Notes under the pieces: generated by a model
Databases searched by the model: none
What the model saw: only the letters and a program-made list of their open reading frames with translations
What the model was told of the DNA's origin: nothing
From: Protonemura montana
Taxonomy: Eukaryota; Arthropoda; Insecta; Plecoptera; Nemouridae
Direction: 5' to 3'
Assembly (NCBI GenBank): GCA_947568835.1
Contig: OX387603.1
Location: forward strand, 3,945,701 to 4,009,700
Length of the DNA stretch: 64,000 bases
Position numbers and translations under genes: made by a program
Shown here: piece by piece, positions 22,401 to 35,200 of the stretch
How positions within the stretch are numbered: position 1 is the first letter of the stretch
Layout: every line of letters starts with the position of its first letter

Positions 22401-25027
22401 GAGGGTATAGTTGCGTTTTGACAGGTGGTTTCTGTGCTACAAGTTGTTTTTGAGGGTTTAGTTGCATTTTGACAGGTGGTTTCTGTGCTACAAGTTGTTT
22501 TTGAGGGTTTAGTTGCGTTTTGACAGGTGGTTTCTGTGCTACAACTTGTTTTTGAGGGTTTAGTTGCATTTTGACAGGTGGTTTCTGTGCTACAAGTTGT
22601 TTTTGAGGGTTTAGTTGCGTTTTGACAGGTGGTTTCTGTGCTACAACTTGTTTTTGAGGGTTTAGTTGCATTTTGACAGGTGGTTTCTGTGCTACAACTT
22701 GTTTTTGAGGGTTTAGTTGCATTTTGACAGGTGGTTTCTGTGCTACAACTTGTTTTTGAGGGTTTAGTTGCATTTTGGCAGGTGTTTTCTGTGCTACAAG
22801 TTGTTGACGAGGGTGTGGAGTGGTTACACATGGCCGTGACCGTGGCTGCTTCAACTGTTGACTGAAGTGACAATGGCAATGGGTGCGTTCTGCTACATGG
22901 CGTGGTGGCACCACTGCACTCCTTCTTGTGGGTCGGCGCTGTCCTGGTGTCGACCAACGAAGCAACGGAATGCTCCTCCTGCGGTAATTTCGCCTTCTCA
23001 CAGGGCTTCGAAAGTCTGTTCACTTTCGAGCGGATAACGTCTTCTGCGCTTGTCAGAGGGTTGGTCTTCACCGGCTTTTTCTGCAAACGATGTATTTTCG
23101 AACAGATGATTCTCTGCGCGCTGTTCACTGGGTTAACGGCCTCCTGTCTCGGCGCTTGCGTAGTGCTGCTGCAAGGGCGTTTCTTGGAGGCGATCATTTT
23201 AGCACGTACAATGTTCTCGGCGCTGTTGAGCGGGTTCGGTTTCTGCGTCGGTCGAGGACTCTGCCACGTCGGCGCACTGGGAGGACGCATCCTCGCCAGC
23301 TCGCTGTTCGGACTCGTGGGAGAGTTGATGGGTACAGACGGCGATATGGGTTGGTTTATCCTTGCAGTGTTGCCGATACACTTGCCAGCGTTGCCAGATT
23401 GCAGTGGCGGCGGCACGGGTTGGTTTATCCTTGCAGTGTTGTCGACACACTTGCCAGCGTTGCCAGATTGCAGTGGCGGCGGCACTGGTTGGTTTATCCT
23501 TGCAGTGTTGCCGATACACTTGCCAGCGTTGCCAGATTGCAGTGGCGGCGGCACGGGTTGGTTTATCCTTGCAGTGTTGTCGACACACTTGCCAGCGTTG
23601 CCAGATTGTAGTGGCGGCGGCACGGGTTGGTTTATCCTTGCAGTGTTGTCGACACACTTGCCAGCGTTGCCAGATTGCAGTGGCGACGGCACTGGTTGGT
23701 TTATTCTTGCAGTGTTGTCAATACACTTGCCAGCGTTGCCAGATTGCAGTGGCGACGGCACGGGTTGGTTTATCCTTGCAGTGTTGTCGATACTGCCAGG
23801 GTTGCCAGATTGCAGTGGCGACGGCACGGGTTGGTTTATTCTTGCAGTGTTGCCGATACACTTGCCAGCGTTGCCAGATTGCAGTGGCGGCGGCACGGGT
23901 TGGTTTATTCTTGCAGTGTTGTCGATACTGCCAGCGTTGCCGGATTGCACTGGGTTTTTTGTCGCAGTGCCCAAGCTGTTGACATTTGGTTGCTGTTGGA
24001 AACTAGGTCCGCGTTGGACAAACATTGCGCCCTGATTGGTTGATTGGGCGCTACCAGCGCTGTGTTGCAACGTTGGTAGCACTTGGTTTGGTTGAAACTT
24101 GGTCTGCGCAGACGCAGGTTGAGTCCCGGCCTGTCCTACTGGGCCAGGGATCGCGGCGAATCCGAGTGGCGGTGCACATGGAAGGTTGTTGGCCGGGCTT
24201 GCAGAGGGCGCTTGTTCACTGACTGGCGCTGGTTGGCGGCCGACTTCCGAACCAATCCCCGGATTTCCCCGCTGCGTCGTCGGCTGTTGCCAGATCTCTG
24301 AGGCAAACACTCTGTGGCCATTTGTTGGCGGAGTTGCCGATTTAACAACGTCTACGCTAGGCAACGTCACAGTCGGCCGCTCTACCTGACCGACCACCGC
24401 CCCCTGGGTACACATCCCGGAGGTCGTCGTTGTTGCAACCGTCGTCTCGGGCGCACAAGAGGTCGACGAGGCACGCGTCTGCGCTTCAACGCGGTCGCCA
24501 CCGTGCGCATGCCCGGCAGCCGCAAGCGTGACGTCACAAGTCGTTGTCACCAAGCCAGCGTCGTCGGCGTCCTTTAGTCGAAACTGCTCGATGACGTTCC
24601 CTGTGTCATCTTCGTCATCGACGTCATCGGAATCGGACGTGGCTGTCGCATTGCATTCGCCCTCCTGCTTGTCAATCAACGAAAGTGCCTTGGACAGCAT
24701 CTCTTTCACGGGCATCGCCGGCTCAGCCCCTTCCGCCCGTTCAGCCCCTTCTTCCCCATCCGAGTCCTCGACCGCGGCGTCCAGCGGAGGAACCAGTTCA
24801 GCGTCGAACTGCCGGCCAATGTCAGCGGCAGACCTGGGGACGACGCCTTCGACGGAGCGAGGACCCAGGTACGAGAGGCCGATCGAGTCGAGCACGTGGT
24901 CGAGGTGCTCGCCGTTGCCGGGACCGAACCTGTCGGACGCGTCTCTCAGCGTGTCGGCGTCGACCGCCCGACGCCTGGCCCGCATGACTCTCGGCGGCGT
25001 CGTGTCGACCGACGCACGGGGTCCCAC
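19468..25027 (-). CDS. Unrecognised repeat-rich protein with coiled-coil C-terminus
   Basis: Minus-strand exons: large exon 21341 to about 25027; 20711-20770; about 19951-20226; 19468-19626. All junctions are GT-AG and phase 0. The large exon encodes about 1,230 aa: an acidic N-terminal part, nine repeats of about 23 aa ([19 protein letters not shown]), three copies of a short motif like [13 protein letters not shown], fourteen 17-aa repeats ([17 protein letters not shown]), then DPQ/APQ repeats. The later exons are charged and Ala/Glu-rich, probably coiled coil ([34 protein letters not shown]). No signal peptide is visible. The first ATG in the large exon is at 24985 (25027 is a GTG); an upstream exon is possible. 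The acceptor of the third exon is uncertain. The last coils faintly recall SH3BP5, but I do not claim homology. Confidence 0.6.
19675..19941 (+). mobile_element. Tandem trimer of 5S-like SINE heads
   Basis: Three consecutive 5S-like heads about 100 bp apart (each with ccggtcctcgtgagat, gaagttaagcaacactgcg and gtattgga.g.gtgacca) without the SINE body or tail. They fill most of the 324-bp intron of the minus-strand coiled-coil gene, antisense to it, ending 10 bp from the splice donor. Confidence 0.8.
20771..21340. other. Intron of the coiled-coil gene
   Basis: AT-rich intron. At about 20900-20970 it carries a short dispersed repeat (atgttacgaaaagtcgg, gcattcaaaacccatttcaa) also seen near 42500 and, more diverged, near 31895. 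Confidence 0.5.
21545..21775 (-). repeat. Coding microrepeat (Asp/Ala-Pro-Gln)n
   Basis: Tandem 9-base units read on the minus strand as DPQ and APQ blocks. They lie inside the large exon of the coiled-coil gene and stay in frame. Confidence 0.85.
22076..22805 (-). repeat. Coding 51-bp tandem repeat (17 aa)
   Basis: About fourteen near-identical 51-base units encoding [17 protein letters not shown] with small variants. The unit is a multiple of three and no copy carries a stop, so the array is under frame constraint. Each unit has an N-A-T sequon, relevant only if the protein is secreted. Confidence 0.9.
23340..23960 (-). repeat. Coding tandem repeat of about 69 bp (23 aa)
   Basis: Nine units encoding variants of [19 protein letters not shown] inside the large exon. 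Shorter units lacking GKC keep the frame. Confidence 0.88.
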
Positions 25028-25214
25028 GCCGCGCCGATTCGAGTGCGCTCGTCTTGGGGTCTGATTCTCGATTCTTTTCCGTCTCCTGAGATGCTTCGAA
25101 GAGAGTCGAGCCTCTAAAAGTTCTGTGACACAAAAATAAGATGCGCGGCCTTTAGAGAAAATTTTTTACAGTACACCAGCAGGCTTAAGATTGAAAGTAC
25201 CATACCAACATAGG

Positions 25215-25875
25215 GCTAACATACCAGTATAGGGCGACAACACCAGTATAGGGCCACCACACCAGTATAGGGCCACCACACCAGTATAGGGCGACAACAC
25301 CAGTATAGGACCACCACACCAGTATAGGGCCACCACATCAAATTATGGCTAACACACCAGTATAGGGCTAACACACCAGTATAGGGCTACCACACCAGTA
25401 TAGGGCAACCACACCAGTATAGGGCTAACACACTAGGATAGGGCCACCACACCAGCATAGGGCTAACACACCAGTATAGGGCTAACACACCAGTATAGGG
25501 CTAACACACCAGTATAGGGCTAACACACCAGCATAGGGCCATCACACCAGTATAGGGCCACCACACCAGATTATGGCTAACACACCAGCATAGGGCCATC
25601 ACACCAGTATAGGGCCACCACACCAGTATAGGGCGACAACACCAGTATAGGGCCACCACACCAGTATAGGGCCATCACACCAGTATAGGGCCACCACACC
25701 AGTATAGGGCGACAACACCAGTATAGGGCCACCACACCAGTATAGGGCCATCACACCAGTATAGGGCCACCACACCAGATTATGGCTAACACACCAGCAT
25801 AGGGCCATCACACCAGTATAGGGCCACCACACCAGTATAGGGCCACCACACCAGTATAGGGCTAACACACCATTA
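25215..25875. repeat. 19-bp minisatellite
   Basis: About 35 tandem copies of caccacaccagtatagggc, with variants gacaacaccagtataggg and taacacaccagtataggg, just upstream of the coiled-coil gene. Confidence 0.92.
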
Positions 25876-28145
25876 GCGCAGCCAGTGGACGGGTCTCATT
25901 CTCCTCGTCTCACCTGAAGCAGCTAATAGCAACAGCAGCCAATGGACCAGTCTCATTCTTGAGCGTCGAACATATCCTGTCAGTGAACTGTCAGAAGGCG
26001 ATTCTAAAGTAGCAGGAAATATTTTGCTAGTAGTTACCTTAGAAACAAGCTAAAGATTCGCCCCGGTCTAGAGTAGTTGTTGTTGTTTTGTTGGTATGGT
26101 CTTGACAATCAAGTTACAAGGGACGTCGGTTGGCATGGCAACACTTACCACGTACCACCGGTGATGTTTGGCTTCTTCTTACACATTTTTTACCAACTGT
26201 TTTCCATTGCCAGTTTCAGCCACATCTACCTGAAAATCTGTAACTTACAAACAAATTAATTTTCCATCCATTTTTTAATATTTACTTTCGTTCTAGATTT
26301 TACTTAAAAAACTTTTCAGCTGAGCTCGTATTGTTATCTCCCGATCGGTCCAATTTTTTTGGGTTGATCATTATCTCAATTTGAAACTATAATTCAGAAA
26401 TGTGCCTTCTAGTTCTACAAGGACCTCCAGAAAATTGTTGGTCGGGATTCACGAAAGTTTTTAAGATAAAAAATATTTCATCTAGGTTGCTCTAGGCGCT
26501 CATTGTGTGCGCTGGTAAGATCGCACTGTAACGCAGAAAACCTTGGATCTCGTAAAGTTTGGCGAAAACTACAATGAAACTTTCTGGAGAGCTTTAAATA
26601 ACTAGAAGACACAATTCTAAAATACATTTTTTGAATTATAATTATGGGCAACTACTGAAAATAGGACCGATCAGGACGTTAGCTATGTAATCCTGCATAA
26701 TATGCTGTCATGGGTGTCATAGAGGAAAGATGTCGCTTTTAATTATTTAAATTCTTTATTGAACTAAATGATTTTCTTTGTGGCGAGGAAACTTCAGAAG
26801 AATCGTCGATGTCTTTTCAACGTCTTTTCGCGGTTATTTCAACAAATTTTGATCAGCGTAGCGAGCGAAACAAATGTTATATTTTACTACGCCGAAAATG
26901 TATTCCTGGCTAAACTTTTATTTCTATTACATTTCCAGGTTACCCTCCTGTGTTCGGAACTTTGATCCGCTACGTTTTTCAGTAAAATCAATCACAAAGT
27001 TTGCCACCTACAAAAGATTTGCGAAGATGTTCATGATGAAATCCAGACATATTCATAGATTGTACCATTAAAACAATGTCCAGCCAAATTTGTTTCGATG
27101 TTGTTTCAATGGCAAATATTTTACAGTTTTAAATGAAAGAAACATTTGGTAAACATAAATTCTATTGTATTGTGTATTTTCCATTGTAAAAAAGATACAT
27201 GCCATGATCGTTGTCACATAAAACAGTAAAAACAGGCTTTGAAAATTGTCAATTGATCATTAAAACTCTTGTACAATTAGTCAATTAAGTTCATTCACAC
27301 AATATTTACAAAAACATTCATTCAAACTAGTTTATTCTCAGATGGTATAAAATTAATGCAGATTTAAAAAAACTTTGACCATTCCCTGAAAGTTTTTCCT
27401 GTTAAGTGATTTTTCCTTCATCTTGCGGGTGCTTTTTTTGTCTTACGTCATCTTTTTTCCTGGTATTTTTTTTTCTTGTGAATATTTTGATTCTGTTGAA
27501 AACTTGAAAAGTGGTCGAGGTCTGTAACATATCAAATTATCTCTAGTTTATAAACAGAAGGTAATGTCAGTATGTTACGATCATTGAACGTTTCTGCATG
27601 TGCCTCTTTTCATAATAAAAAGTTTAAAAGTTTCATAAAAGTTTAAATCTGGCAGCGGTGGTGTTGTTGGACTTGCAGACGACTCAACACTGCAGCACTC
27701 CTGAAAAGCCTTCCAGGATACATTTTGAGAACTGATGTCACTCCATCGATAATCAGAGCCCAGTACCGGTCGACAGCGTGTATCAAAATGTTGAAATATC
27801 CGGGGAAAATCTGGAAAAGCCGGGTCTTCGTGTGTCCAGCGGTTTTTGCAGCATCGCTTTTCCCTTTCATCGTGCTACCTTGACCTGGTTGCTTTTGTTT
27901 CTTCACGTGATGGGGGGGGGGGGGACTGTCGGCCAGCTGATATCAGGTGACACACGCAACACGCGGTGATACGGGCTGTCGTGACGGCACATGGAAGATA
28001 ATACCATGCAACATTACGCACACCCCAGAACCAGACCGACATTAGCCTGGTTTCAATAGGCGTTTCAATAGAGTGTTTTAACAGCTGGTGGTTGCGCGGC
28101 GGCGTTGGCCAACAAACTCACACTCGCTTCGAGGAAAAAAATTTT
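25876..28145. other. AT-rich intergenic DNA
   Basis: No supported gene apart from the weak 87-aa minus-strand ORF listed separately. Contains a G run at about 27912-27924 and scattered T-rich tracts. Confidence 0.45.
27643..27906 (-). CDS. Possible small ORF, hypothetical
   Basis: 87-codon open frame on the minus strand; an internal ATG gives MKGKSDAAKTAGHTKTRL and a hydrophobic middle (FNILIHAVDRYWALII). GC content is higher than in the flanks. No family recognised and no splice support. The plus strand of the same block also has a short open frame, so this may be chance. Confidence 0.2.
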   Translation of the reverse strand: MKKQKQPGQGSTMKGKSDAAKTAGHTKTRLFQIFPGYFNILIHAVDRYWALIIDGVTSVLKMYPGRLFRSAAVLSRLQVQQHHRCQI

Positions 28146-28606
28146 ACCGAACGGTTTGCCGTGTTGAAAACACCGGTTCTCATGAGATCACCGGAGTTAA
28201 GCAACACTGCGCTGGGTCAGGTATTGGATGGGTGACCATCATACACATGACCAGTTCTGTTCGGGAGAGAGGTTGGAGGGATGAAAGTTAGTACAACAAC
28301 TTCACTCGCCTTGCTTATCAACCTCTCGACAGCATGGATTTGTGGAGGAATCCTGTTGTTCGAGTTGTACCGTCCTTCAGAAGGGACGTTAAGCCGGTGG
28401 TCCCCTTGGTGCTCTTCGACGGGAGTTTGCTACGTGCCGGCACCGGGTTTCCCCTCCTACCTTCTAGGCTAGGTTAGGTTCATCATCATCCTCCTCATCA
28501 TCCACTCATTCACCGACGCCATTAGACCAGTGCCGCATGGCCAAATGTCAAAACAGTGCGTCGTTAAACACCACAAATAAATAAATAAATAAATAAATAA
28601 TAATAA
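28146..28606 (+). mobile_element. Full-length 5S-headed SINE
   Basis: Same family as at 13912: 5S-like head, body with gtccttcagaagggacgtta, and end gcgtcgttaaacaccacaaa followed by (taaa)n. Confidence 0.87.
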
Positions 28607-29249
28607 CCTCTGGTTAACCACCCTAGCTTTACAGCGACCCTGCCTGTGAACCACTCTAGCCACTTGTGAAACACATGTTGCCAAACTTCGCCGACAAAGC
28701 TCACTTGTTGCACGAAATCTGTAGTCAAACTGCAGTAAATCACTCCTAGTTACACAAGCCACGCAGTAAAGTATCTCATGGTAATAAGGTGCAACGTTGT
28801 CAGCAACTGTCAAGTCACGTGTCCACTCTTCACCCGTATACCTACTTAACCTATCGCCAGCCAGGAAGGTACTAAAAAAATCACATCATATTATTGCCTT
28901 TTTACGGCGTTGTGCAAATTTTTGCAGCCAATGGCAGGCCTCGTTTCTGCCCCCACCCTCGCACCACTGTTCGTGATAGTGAAGCTAGGAGTCGACACCA
29001 ACTCAGTTTTCTGTCACTCTTGACAGCTATAGAGCCTAGATTCACGTGCGGGTGTCTCGACTCACCTCTCAGCGGGGCCGTGGAAAATCATGAAGTCTTG
29101 CATCTATGCGGAGGATGGACATGATGTGTGATGGACTTTCTCACGGTCCAAGTGAGGTTTTAGAAGACACTGTCTGGATTTTAGACCACTGCCTCACGCT
29201 CCGGGCCTAGTGGCCGTGTTATCGAGGACTCTCTCCCGGGACAAGTCAG

Positions 29250-32200
29250 ATGAAAGTCGAGAAGAGAATGAAGTTGTCCACGAGTTTCTGGATCAGTGCA
29301 GTGTTCTTCGTGCTACCGTTTTGCGAGCTGGCGTTGGGTGAGTGTTGGTGGCCAAGGTCGTTTATTATCAACACTTTCAACGCTACTTTTGCTTGATAAC
29401 CGAGCGTTTAAACTTGAACACACAAGTAAAGTATCAATCCGCGCACGAAACAAACTGTTCAACAAACAATGCTAAATTATCCGGAGCGCACGGCACCTCT
29501 ATCGAGCCAAAGATAGTTAAGGAATTTGCTAAGAACCTGACACCTTGCTTTGGTTGACGTGCTGCTTAATCTGAACTAAACTATTTGATTTTGTTTCAAA
29601 ATCACACTGTCTCATCGTCAAAATCTGTCACACTGCAACTCTTTTATGTGCACTCATCGCTCAAAACTGCTCGTTCTGTCCGCAGGGCAAAAGTGCGTCG
29701 CTACGGCGACCTACATCAAGAGGAACTACTTCCGGCCGAATAGGTTCAGCCAAGACGTGCTCCTCAACAGCTCCCGGCCGGGGATCACGGTGCCGTGCTT
29801 AGAAAGGTATGCAAGCGATAGGCGCAGTCTAAACTTACCATAGACAACTTCAAAGGGTAGCACAGGATACTCATAGACAACAGCTAGACCCTAGTGGGAC
29901 CACAGGGACCGCGCCAACATAGTGTGAAAAAGGGAAAAGTGGTGGCCGGTCCTTGGTACTGTTGGACAGGAGCAGCCAACACAGTGTGTCAAAGTGACAA
30001 GGCTAAGCGGTGGCCGGTCCTTGGTGCTGTTGGACAGGAGCAGTCAACATAGTGTGTCAAAGTGACAAGGCTAAGCGGTGGCCGGTCGTTGGTGCTGTTG
30101 GACAGGAGCAGCCAACACAGTGTGTCAAAGAGACAAGGCTAAGCGGTGGCCGGTCCTTGGTGGTGTTGGACTTCGAGTGGAGTGCGTGTCGGCACCAGGT
30201 CCACCCTCAGCTCCCTGCCAGACAAGTGACTTTGTTCGACTGTACGCCTAGATGCTCCAACCTCTCGCTGAGCGACTGCCCCGCGATCCTCATGGACTAC
30301 GACGCGTCGTCCTGCTTCCGAGTTAACTCCCAGTCCTACGACCAGAACACGATATTCGAGCTCGGCTCGGCGCCCTCGGGCAACGTCAACTACTTCCAGA
30401 AGGCGTGCTTGCAAGGTAACAAACACTAGAAGGCTTACTATCTTAGGCTAGAAGGCGTGCTTACCAAGGCTAGAAGGCGGCTTCACACTCATGTCAAGTG
30501 GTTACCAATACTTGCCCCTATGTTGTTTCATAGTCCCGCGCAACTGCTCGGCGCAGCTCTGGGCTCTAGAGACGACGGTGGGCTTCGAACTCGTGTCCCA
30601 CGCACGCAAGGTCGTCAACAACACTGCAGACGCAGTGGCGTGCGGACAGCTATGTCTCTCAGAGGCGTCCTTCGGCTGTCTTTCCGCTGGTTTCTACGCC
30701 GCCGTGGCAGGAAAGCCCAACGGCACATGCGTGCTGAGCGCCGAGGATCGCAGGACCAGACCGGACTCATACAGGTAGCCGTGAATTGTAGGTTAGGAAA
30801 CAACCAGACCTAGTTAGACACTTCCTACATGTTGCTTCACCAGTTCTGTCACTCACTTATCAGCATAGATAAGCTTAGGAAAGAATCTCCAAATTCCGTG
30901 GCCGGCCCTTGCTGCTGTTGGATAGGATCAGGCCGCGTGCCGGCACCGTTTTCACCCACGGATCCCCACAGAGACTACAACGTTGTTTCCTGTTTGCAGA
31001 GCGTCGTTCAGTGACGTCGTGTACCTAGAGAACCAGTGCCACTCCGAGCCGAGCTCCTGCCCCATGAACGAGTACTTGAACAACGCCCTCGGGAGCTTCA
31101 CGGAGATCGGGATCGACAACATCACCGATCCTGCCGAGGTAATTCAACGTGGTCCAAGTCGTACAAGATAAGATGTTAAGAGTTTCTGTCCCCTGATACC
31201 AAGTTTACTCTGTAGTGTGAGCGCCAGTGCCTCGCATCGAGCCAGTTCATCTGCCGGGGTTTCGATTTCGGTCCTCCGAGCAGCAGCGGCAGTCGGTGTC
31301 GACTCCATGGCGACGACACGTCCAGTCTGGGTGCTGGGGTGCTTTCTGTGGCACCGAACTCTGTCTACCGGGAGCGGGTCGACTGTCTTGACCGTAAGAA
31401 GCCAGCCAGCCGTGGAAACATAGCCCGCATTTGTCAGATATATCCTTGCACTCTTTTATAGGAAGGGAAATAACATTCAACTGGGACATAATATTCATTT
31501 GGGAATTAATTTTGTGATAAAAGCAAGGTTTTAAGTTTTTTTGACAGCAATCTTTCTAAAGCTCCGTTCATTTGTTCCCGATCTTATGATCTTGCACATT
31601 TTGAAATACCCGCACAAAGTTTCCACAATGCGGTGACCAACTCCTTGAAGTGGAGATGTTGAAAGCTCAAGATCTTGCTCAAGGAATTGATCCGTGGAAC
31701 TGGACTTAAAGGTCTACTTTTTCAGTCAACTAGCTCAAGTTTTGGGAAAAACTCTTCAAAACTGGGTTCAGAATGCTTAGTAAATAAAATAAACAAAAAG
31801 ATCCCGACGATTCGTAACTTATGCCTGTCACATTATCGAAGGTGGTGGCCCTCGCGGCATGGCTTTCACCCGTGATGAAATTAGCAACAGGTACAAGTTA
31901 CGAAAAGTCGGGAAAATTTCTGGTGTTCCCACTGATTTTCCATGGCAATCAAAACCCAGTTATGTATTTATTTTTCAATTGCCATGACGAACTCCCCGCC
32001 ACGTGGTTTCAGTGAGTGTCACCTGTTCTTCGCTGGAACTTAGCATTACATTGGTCACCGCCTTCCCGTTCACCGGTCGTGTGTTCGCTGTCGGCTTCTC
32101 GGAGGAATGCAACGTGGACGGCGCCGGCGCCAACGAGACGACGCTAGTATTGCAACTCGACACCGGCTTCCCCAGCCAGCAATGTGGCGTCGTTGTCGAG

Positions 32201-35200
32201 CGTCCACAGGGCGTCAGGGACAGGTAGGTGCTGGACATGTGCTGGACAAGTGCTAGACAAGTGCTGGACAAGTGCTGGACAAGTGCTGGACAAGTGCTGG
32301 ACAAGTGCTGGACATGTGCTGGACAAGTGCTGGGCATGTGCTGGACAAGTGCTGGACAAGTGCTGGACAAGTGCTGGGCATGTGCTGGACATGTGCTGGA
32401 CAAGTGCTGGACAAGTGCTGGACAAGTGCTGGACAAGTGCTGGACAAGTGCTGGACAAGTGCTGGACAAGTGCTGGACAAGTGCTGGACTAGTGCTGGAC
32501 TAGTCCTGGACAAGTGCTGGACAAGTGCTGGACAAGTGCTGGACACTTGCTGGACATGTCCTGGACAAGTGCTGGACACTTGCTGGACATGTGCTGGACA
32601 AGTGCTGGACATGTGCTGGACAAGTGCTGGACAAGTGCTGGACAAGTGCTGGACACTTGCTGGACAAGTGCTGGACACTTGCTGGACATGTGCTGGACAA
32701 GTGCTGGACAAGTGCTGGACACTTGCTGGACATGTCCTGGACAAGTGCTGGACACTTGCTGGACATGTGCTGGACAAGTGCTGGACAAGTGCTGGACACT
32801 TGCTGGACATGTCCTGGACATGTGATGGACATGTGCTGGACAAGTGCTGGACAAGTGCTGGACAAGTGCTGGACATGTGCTGGACAAGTGCTGGACAAGT
32901 GCTGGACAAGTGGTGGTCATGTGTTGCAGGTTCCGTACGGTGACGGCGGTAGTTCAGATCCAGTACAACGCCATCATTCAGCGTCTAGGAGACCGTGTAG
33001 TTCGAGTCTCCTGCCATCTGGGGGATAATACGCTTCCCGACCTCACGCTGGAGAAGAACATCTCCTTCGCAGTCGACGGGTCAGTAGCTTTGAAGCAGTT
33101 TCATCGTTGAGTGTACAGGTTCCAGGTAGAGACAGAACATTAATGTTAAACCGTTGAGTGTGCAGGTTCTAGGTAGAGACAGAACATTAATGTTAAACCG
33201 TTGAGTGTGCAGGTTCTAGGTAGAGACAGAACATTAATGTTACACCTTCTGCGTGAAAGATGGCCGCCAAATGACTACCTTACCGACAAAAATGCAGAGT
33301 ACCGGAACACCCCGTTAAGTGGAGCGACTGTCGTATGAAATTTTACTTCGATATTTCTTGTAGGTTAACTCGCTTTTGAAAGTTGTCATGCTCAAAAGAT
33401 CTCCATCAATGTTTACCTCAACGATTCATATGCACGTAACGATATTCAAAACCGAGTAAGCTACGAGAAATATCGAAATTCAATTTCATACGACAGTGGC
33501 TCTACTTAATGGGGTGTTCCATAGTGAAACATTAACGTTCTGTCTCTACCTAGAACCTGTACACTCAACGGTTTAACATCAACGTTCTGTCTCTACCTAG
33601 AACCTGCACACTCAACGGTTTAACATCAACGTTCTGCCTCTACCTAGAACCTGCACACTCAACGGTTTAACATTAACGTTCTGCCTCTACCTAGAACCTG
33701 CACACTCAACGGTTTAACATCAACGTTCTGCCTCTACCTAGAACCTGCACACTCAACGGTTTAACATTAACGTTCTGCCTCTACCTAGAACCTGCACACT
33801 CAACGGTTTAACATCAACGTTCTGTCTCTACCTAGAACCTGCACACTCAACGGTTTAACATCAACGTTCTGCCTCTACCTAGAACCTGCACACTCAACGG
33901 TTTAACATTAACGTTCTGCCTCTACCTAGAACCTGCACACTCAACGGTTTAACATTAACGTTCTGTCTCTACCTAGAACCTGCACACTCAACGGTTTAAC
34001 ATTAACGTTCTGCCTCTACCTAGAACCTGCACACTCAACGGTTTAACATTAACGTTCTGCCTCTACCTAGAACCTGCACACTCAACGGTTTAACATTAAC
34101 GTTCTGTCTCTACCTAGAACCTGCACACTCAACGGTTTAACATTAACGTTCTGCCTCTACCTAGAACCTGTACACTCAACGGTTTAACATTAACGTTCTG
34201 TCTCTACCTAGAACCTGTACACTCAACGGTTTAACATTAATGTTCTGTCTCTACCTAGAACCTGTACACTCAACGGTTTAACATTAACGTTCTGTCTCTA
34301 CCTAGAACCTGTACACTCAACGGTTCAACATTAACGTTCTGCCTCTTCCTAGAACCTGTACACTCAACGGTTTAACATTAACGTTCTGTCTCTACCTAGA
34401 ACCTGTACACTCAACGGTTTAACATTAACGTTCTGTCTCTACCTAGAACCTGTAAACTCAACGGTTCAACATTAACGTTCTGTCTCTACCTAGAACCTGC
34501 ACACTCAACGGTTCAACATTAACGTTCTGCCTCTTCCTAGAACCTGTACACTCAACGGTTTAACATTAACGTTCTGTCTCTACCTAGAACCTGTACACTC
34601 AACGGTTTAACATTAACGTTCTGTCTCTACCTAGAACCTGCACACTCAACGGTTCAACATTAACGTTCTGCCTCTTCCTAGAACCTGTACACTCAACGGT
34701 TTAACATTAACGTTCTGTCTCTACCTAGAACCTGCACACTCAACGGTTCAACATTAACGTTCTGCCTCTTCCTAGAACCTGTACACTCAACGGTTTAACA
34801 TTAACGTTCTGTCTCTACCTAGAACCTGTACACTCAACGGTTTAACATTAACGTTCTGTCTCTACCTAGAACCTGCACACTCAACGGTTTAACATTAACG
34901 TTCTGCCTCTTCCTTGAACCTGTACACTCAACGGTTTAACATTAACGTTCTGTCTCTACCTAGAACCTGCACACTCAACGGTTTAACATTAACGTTCTGC
35001 CTCTTCCTAGAACCTGCACACTCAACGGTTTAACATTAACGTTCTGCCTCTACCTAGAACCTGCACACTCAACGGTTTAACATTAACGTTCTGCCTCTTC
35101 CTAGAACCTGCATACTCAACGGTTTAACATTAACGTTCTGCCTCTACCTAGAACCTGTACACTCAACGGTTCCACATCTCGATCAGAAGCCCCCTTGCAG

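Noticed and set aside
22902-24043. Plus-strand ORFs of 138-377 codons opposite the large repeat exon.
   Set aside because: Antisense shadows of in-frame coding repeats; splice sites and phase support the minus strand.
25599-25868. Minus-strand ORF rich in Trp, Tyr and Cys.
   Set aside because: Translation of the 19-bp minisatellite.
28894-29124. 76-codon ORF just upstream of the PAN-ZP gene.
   Set aside because: No signal of splicing or family; lies in the likely promoter/5' region of that gene.
32184-33028. Many overlapping long ORFs on both strands (Trp/Cys/Asp-rich and Ser/Cys/Pro-rich).
   Set aside because: They are readings of an 11-bp minisatellite inside an intron; the unit lacks stops in several frames.
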